A stretch of 64,000 nt of DNA from assembly GCA_050732395.1 (NCBI GenBank), contig JBOHQX010000009.1, positions 15,479 to 79,478 on the forward strand. The letters are read 5' to 3'. Source of the DNA: JBIOXB01 sp050732395. Its GTDB lineage: Bacteria > Zhuqueibacterota > Zhuqueibacteria > Zhuqueibacterales > Zhuqueibacteraceae. Shown piece by piece: positions 60,505 to 64,000 of this stretch. A model generated the notes under the pieces. That model did no database searches, was not told the origin of the DNA, and saw only the letters and a list, made by a program, of their open reading frames with translations. Position 1 is the stretch's first letter, and each line of letters begins with the position of its first letter. Position numbers and translations under genes: made by a program.

Positions 60505-62778
60505 GTGTCTGAGTTGTCTCATCAGAAAACGAACAGAATAACCACTGTTACACAAAGCGATCTCGATCGCATCGTCTACGGTGATCACCCCGATCCTTTC
60601 TCAGTTCTCGGCATGCATCACGCCGCGTATGCGGGCCGGCAGGCAATTGCCGTGCGCGTCTTCGCGCCCGAGGCTGAAAGAGTTGGCCTGATCGAATTCA
60701 ATGGCCATACGACGCTTCATTCTTTGGACAAGATCAACGGCTTGGGCTTCTACGAGCTGGTGCTGCCGGACCGTGCAGAGCGTTTTCGCTATCAACTCGA
60801 GCTGAGCGACCATCTTGGGCAAACGCGGCGTATGGCCGACCCATATGGTTTTGCGCGTATCTTGACGGATGAGGACCTGCAAGTATTCGCCAGCGGCAAG
60901 CACTGGCGGATTTATGAAAAGCTGGGCGCGCACGTGATGATGATCGAGGGCGTCGCCGGCGTGCATTTCGCGGTGTGGGCGCCCTCCGCGCGGCGCGTGA
61001 GCGTGATCGGAAATTTCAACCGCTGGGACGGTCGCCGCCATCCGATGCGCGCACTGTTAACCGGCGTGTGGGAAATCTTCATTCCCGATCTGGCCGCGGG
61101 AGAGATTTACAAGTTTGAGATCAAGACACGTGAAGGCCACTTACGCGTAAAGAGCGATCCGTTCGCATTTTGCTGTGAATTGCGCCCCTCCAACGCTTCC
61201 GTGGTTCATTCGTTCGATTTCTATTGGCAAGATCAGGATTGGATGTCGCGCCGTGCTGAAACGGCGTGGCTCGAGCGACCGATCTCGATTTACGAATTCC
61301 ATCCTGGCTCATGGAAGCGCAAAGGGCAAGGCGAGAATGACTGGTTCGGTTATCGCGAGATGGCGGATGAGCTGGGTCCATATCTCGCGCACCTGGGCTT
61401 TACGCACGTGGAATTGCTGCCGATCATGGAACATCCGTATGATCCCTCCTGGGGGTATCAAGTCACGGGTTACTACGCCACCACCAGCCGCTACGGCAAA
61501 CCCGAGGACTTCGCTTATTTCGTGGATTGCATGCATCGCCACAACCTCGGCGTCATTCTTGATTGGGTACCTGCACATTTTCCCAAGGATGATTTTGCCT
61601 TGCGCTGGTTCGACGGTACGGCGTTGTACGAGCATGCCGACCCGCGCCTGGGCGAGCATCCCGACTGGGGCACGCTCATTTTCAACTACGGTCGCAACGA
61701 AATCAGTAACTTTCTGCTCGCCAACGCGCTCTTTTGGCTGGAACGTTACCACGTGGACGGCTTGCGCGTCGATGCCGTCGCCTCGATGCTCTATCTCGAC
61801 TATTCACGCAAAGCCGGGGAATGGATTCCGAATAAGTACGGGGGCCGCGAAAACTTGGAGGCCATCGATTTTCTGAAGGAAATGAACAAAATCGTGCATG
61901 GAAAATTTCCCGGCGCGGTGACGATCGCGGAGGAATCCACAGCGTGGCCGGCGGTATCGCGTCCCACTTATCTCGGCGGTCTCGGGTTCACGTTCAAATG
62001 GAACATGGGTTGGATGAACGATTTTCTGCGTTACATGGAGAAAGACCCTATTTATCGCCAGTACCATCAGAATCTCGTCACCTTTTCGATGATTTATGCC
62101 TTTTCTGAAAACTTTATTTTACCATTGTCACATGATGAAGTCGTGCATGGCAAGCGTGCCTTGCTCGACAAGATGCCGGGCGATCTCTGGCGCAAGTTTG
62201 CCAATCTCCGCCTGGCGTTGGGCTACATGTTCGGCCATCCCGGCAAGAAGCTATTGTTTATGGGCAGCGAGATCGGGCAATGGTGGGAATGGAATCACGC
62301 GGACAGCCTGCAGTGGCATTTGCTGGAACACGACTTGCACCAGAAACTGCTGGAATACGTGAAAGACCTGAACCATCTCTATCGCAGCGAGCCGGCGCTG
62401 TACGAAGTCGACTATTCTTGGGAAGGTTTTCAGTGGATCGATTTCAGTGACGCGCAATCGAGCCTGATCTCATTCCTGCGCTACGGCAAAGCCAGGGAGG
62501 AGGTGATCGTTTGCGCCTGCAACTTCACACCGCAGCCGCGTCTGGGCTATCGTCTGGGCGTGCCTATGCCGGGATTTTACCAGGAATTGCTGAACAGCGA
62601 TTCCGCGCATTACGGCGGCAGCAATATCGGCAATGCCGGAGGCATTCACACGGAAGAAATAACACAGCACAATCAGCCCTATTCCATCGCCATTGAGTTT
62701 CCGCCACTGGCGGTGATTGTATTCAAGTGTCAAAAGCACGAATCAGAAAGAATGAAAAGGCCGGAGGCCCATGGTTAG
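60505..62778 (+). CDS. glgB: 1,4-alpha-glucan branching enzyme
   Basis: A 757-residue GH13 enzyme that makes alpha-1,6 branches in glycogen. It has an N-terminal CBM48 pair (about 20-200; WAPSARRVSVIGNFNRWDG), a catalytic barrel (about 250-630) and a C-terminal all-beta domain. The catalytic nucleophile is in GLRVDAVASMLYLDY, the acid in VTIAEESTAWP, and the third carboxylate in PLSHDEVVHGK. GTG 60505, six bases after AGGAGGAG, fits better than the earlier ATG 60394, whose extra ~37 residues have no family counterpart. No other glycogen gene is visible nearby. Confidence 0.95.
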   Translation: MSELSHQKTNRITTVTQSDLDRIVYGDHPDPFSVLGMHHAAYAGRQAIAVRVFAPEAERVGLIEFNGHTTLHSLDKINGLGFYELVLPDRAERFRYQLELSDHLGQTRRMADPYGFARILTDEDLQVFASGKHWRIYEKLGAHVMMIEGVAGVHFAVWAPSARRVSVIGNFNRWDGRRHPMRALLTGVWEIFIPDLAAGEIYKFEIKTREGHLRVKSDPFAFCCELRPSNASVVHSFDFYWQDQDWMSRRAETAWLERPISIYEFHPGSWKRKGQGENDWFGYREMADELGPYLAHLGFTHVELLPIMEHPYDPSWGYQVTGYYATTSRYGKPEDFAYFVDCMHRHNLGVILDWVPAHFPKDDFALRWFDGTALYEHADPRLGEHPDWGTLIFNYGRNEISNFLLANALFWLERYHVDGLRVDAVASMLYLDYSRKAGEWIPNKYGGRENLEAIDFLKEMNKIVHGKFPGAVTIAEESTAWPAVSRPTYLGGLGFTFKWNMGWMNDFLRYMEKDPIYRQYHQNLVTFSMIYAFSENFILPLSHDEVVHGKRALLDKMPGDLWRKFANLRLALGYMFGHPGKKLLFMGSEIGQWWEWNHADSLQWHLLEHDLHQKLLEYVKDLNHLYRSEPALYEVDYSWEGFQWIDFSDAQSSLISFLRYGKAREEVIVCACNFTPQPRLGYRLGVPMPGFYQELLNSDSAHYGGSNIGNAGGIHTEEITQHNQPYSIAIEFPPLAVIVFKCQKHESERMKRPEAHG

Positions 62779-62880
62779 ATGATCGTGAAGTGTGAGTCGC
62801 AGATCGAAATGTGTAAAGCGTGAGGGATAAAACGATCATCAAGTAACGAATGGCGCACTACGCGTCCCGAAAGGAGTTCG

Positions 62881-63723
62881 ATGAACGAAGTAATCATTGC
62901 TGTAATTCTCGGAATTGTCGAAGGTTTGACCGAATTCTTGCCCGTCAGCTCGACGGGCCATTTGATTTTAGTTGGTAATTGGCTGCAATATACTGGCGAA
63001 AAAGCAAACACTTTCGAAATCTTCATTCAATTTGGCGCCATTGTTGCCGTGCTGATATACTTTCGCCATCGCCTCGGCGCCTTGCTGCAACGGATATTGG
63101 GCCGGGAGGCGCGGTCGGGCAGCGCGGCAGGCCTGAGCGTCAGCCAGGCACGCCGCTTTGCCGCGAGCGTGATCCTGGCTTTTTTTCCCGCTGCGCTGTT
63201 AGGATTCTTTTTGCATGACATCATTGAGGAATTGTTCTTCAATCCAAAAATGGTTTCCGCCTCATTGGTCATCGGGGGGGTGGGTATTATTTTGATTGAA
63301 CGTCTGCGCTTACGCCCGAACACGGAGCACATGGAAGAAATCACCTGGCTGCAAGCACTGTGGGTGGGCGTGGCCCAATGTCTTGCATTGATGCCCGGCA
63401 TGTCGCGTTCGGCCTCGACCATCATGGGCGGGTTGGTCGCCGGCCTGGGCCATGCGGCGGCGGCAGAATTTTCATTTTTCCTGGCGATTCCCACGATTTC
63501 CGCGGCAACTGTATACAGCCTGCTCAAGAGGATTCATCTCTTGAATCGCGATGACGCTCTGGTTTTTGCGATTGGGTTTATCGTTTCTTTGATCACCGCC
63601 TGGGTGGTGATTGCGGCCTTCATGTCGTTCATCAAAAAGCACAGCTTTGAAGCGTTTGGCTGGTATCGCATCGCTCTGGGTTTTGTAATTCTGGGTATGC
63701 TTTGGCTGCAGTCAGGTTCGTAA
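62881..63723 (+). CDS. uppP: Undecaprenyl-diphosphatase
   Basis: A 280-residue membrane enzyme of the BacA/UppP family. It dephosphorylates undecaprenyl diphosphate to recycle the lipid carrier for peptidoglycan and O-antigen, and confers bacitracin tolerance. The two active-site motifs are EGLTEFLPVSSTGHL (about 14-28) and ALMPGMSRSASTIMGGL (about 174-190), carrying the catalytic Glu, Ser, His and Arg. About eight membrane helices are visible. GGAGT precedes ATG 62881. A 9-bp inverted repeat (62778-62786 with 62832-62840) lies in the preceding gap. Confidence 0.95.
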   Translation: MNEVIIAVILGIVEGLTEFLPVSSTGHLILVGNWLQYTGEKANTFEIFIQFGAIVAVLIYFRHRLGALLQRILGREARSGSAAGLSVSQARRFAASVILAFFPAALLGFFLHDIIEELFFNPKMVSASLVIGGVGIILIERLRLRPNTEHMEEITWLQALWVGVAQCLALMPGMSRSASTIMGGLVAGLGHAAAAEFSFFLAIPTISAATVYSLLKRIHLLNRDDALVFAIGFIVSLITAWVVIAAFMSFIKKHSFEAFGWYRIALGFVILGMLWLQSGS

Positions 63724-63726
63724 ATA

Positions 63727-63804
63727 GTAGATTGTGGATCGGAGATCGTGAATCGGAACTGCTATTGACGCCTTGCTATTCACGATCTACCATCAACTTT
63801 CTAC
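63727..63804. repeat. Heptamer inverted array, RGATNGK/YATCYAC family
   Basis: Four in-register heptamers of type RGATNGK (63729-63756) are followed after 20 bases by four complementary heptamers of type YWTCYAC (63777-63804). The unit family matches the large array at 28649-28816. It starts four bases after the uppP stop codon and ends 21 bases before the RadC start. Confidence 0.85.
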
Positions 63805-63825
63805 GGCAAACACAATGGGGTGGCG

Positions 63826-64000
63826 ATGGAATACAAGCTGCAGATCCCGAAATGGCCGGAATCCGAGCGGCCACGCGAGCGCTTATGCCAATTGGGACCG
63901 GAATATCTATCTGATGCCGAACTGCTGGCGATCATTTTGCGCGTGGGCAACAAGGGGCAATCTGCTTTCGATCTGGCCAAGGAGATTCTCATCTCCTGTC
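63826..64000 (+). CDS. radC: RadC-family protein, 3' partial
   Basis: The first 58 codons of a RadC/JAB-domain protein; the gene runs out of the window. WPESERPRERLCQLGPEYLSDAELLAIILRVGNKGQSAFDLAKEIL matches the conserved N-terminal UPF0758 helical region (motif given for identification), whereas the zinc-binding JAMM motif would lie further on. RadC proteins are named for DNA repair, but their role is not settled. ATG 63826 gives the family N-terminus; a different ATG at 63815 is out of frame. It is the last gene of the window. Confidence 0.9.
   Translation, partial: MEYKLQIPKWPESERPRERLCQLGPEYLSDAELLAIILRVGNKGQSAFDLAKEILISC

Noticed and set aside
1..64000. tRNA, rRNA or a transposase gene
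   Set aside because: I found no cloverleaf, no rRNA-like stretch and no transposase domain in the translated frames; by eye I could miss a degenerate tRNA, so a tRNAscan run would settle it.

Overview
The window reads as chromosome of a Gram-negative, heterotrophic bacterium with moderate GC (roughly mid-50s percent by eye). It encodes a TonB-dependent outer-membrane receptor, an Mla-type lipid transport operon, several lipobox signal peptides, UppP, GlgB, aconitase, acetyl-CoA synthetase, PEP carboxylase and SelB. The mix (secreted DWPQWRGP beta-propellers, LACTB-like hydrolase, TPR-tailed hydrolase, GIDE-domain membrane protein) recalls uncultured FCB-group lineages such as KSB1 or Calditrichota. 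That placement is inference only; no rRNA or other taxonomic marker is present.

Layout. 1-3.9 kb: a receiver-nucleotide cyclase (5' end outside the window), small membrane genes, a LytS/LytTR-type pair. 4.0-10.9 kb: a minus-strand signalling block with a lone receiver, an NtrC-type sigma-54 activator, a receiver-PAS-PAS kinase, a HAMP-PAS kinase and a receiver-GGDEF diguanylate cyclase. The lone receiver has a consensus -24/-12 promoter. 11.3-15.3 kb: PEP carboxylase and a LACTB-like hydrolase. 15.6-27.1 kb: secreted and transport genes (hydrolase-TPR, three related PQQ-type propellers, a TonB receptor, a coupled SSS transporter operon with two tiny membrane proteins, GltS). 27.3-30.2 kb: glycosyltransferase, small DMT-like protein, phosphoglycerate mutase. 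30.9-34.3 kb: mlaE-mlaF-mlaD plus two coupled small membrane proteins. 34.3-40.8 kb: winged-helix QxQ protein, two lipoprotein amidohydrolases, a broken ThrE exporter, a GIDE-domain protein and a truncated YCF48-like gene. 41.0-49.7 kb: selB, a Cys-rich protein, a B12/radical SAM protein, an orphan gene, a RidA lipoprotein, SAM hydroxide adenosyltransferase, an M50 protease, a PfkB kinase and an ACC deaminase/D-cysteine desulfhydrase homologue. 49.7-52.5 kb: an AT-richer accessory patch with a membrane sensor-like protein, a decayed VapBC copy and an intact VapBC. 52.6-60.3 kb: minus-strand CBS protein, Acs, PIN remnant, AAA ATPase, aconitase, truncated MNT gene, MTH1187-type protein, zinc-ribbon protein. 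60.5-64 kb: glgB, uppP and the start of radC.

Two patterns cut across the genes. First, many intergenic gaps hold inverted arrays of short degenerate tandem units, most of them heptamers kept strictly in register. Each locus has its own unit sequence, although some loci share one. Two arrays run into stop codons, and one supplies the last codons of a glycosyltransferase. Second, a MITE-like element of about 140 bp with 16-bp terminal inverted repeats occurs twice (1813-1954 and 30415-30553). Gene decay is also frequent: fragments or internally deleted versions of TMEM175-like, ThrE, YCF48-like, VapB, VapC, PIN and MNT genes lie between intact housekeeping genes. I found no rRNA, no tRNA, no CRISPR array and no transposase gene.
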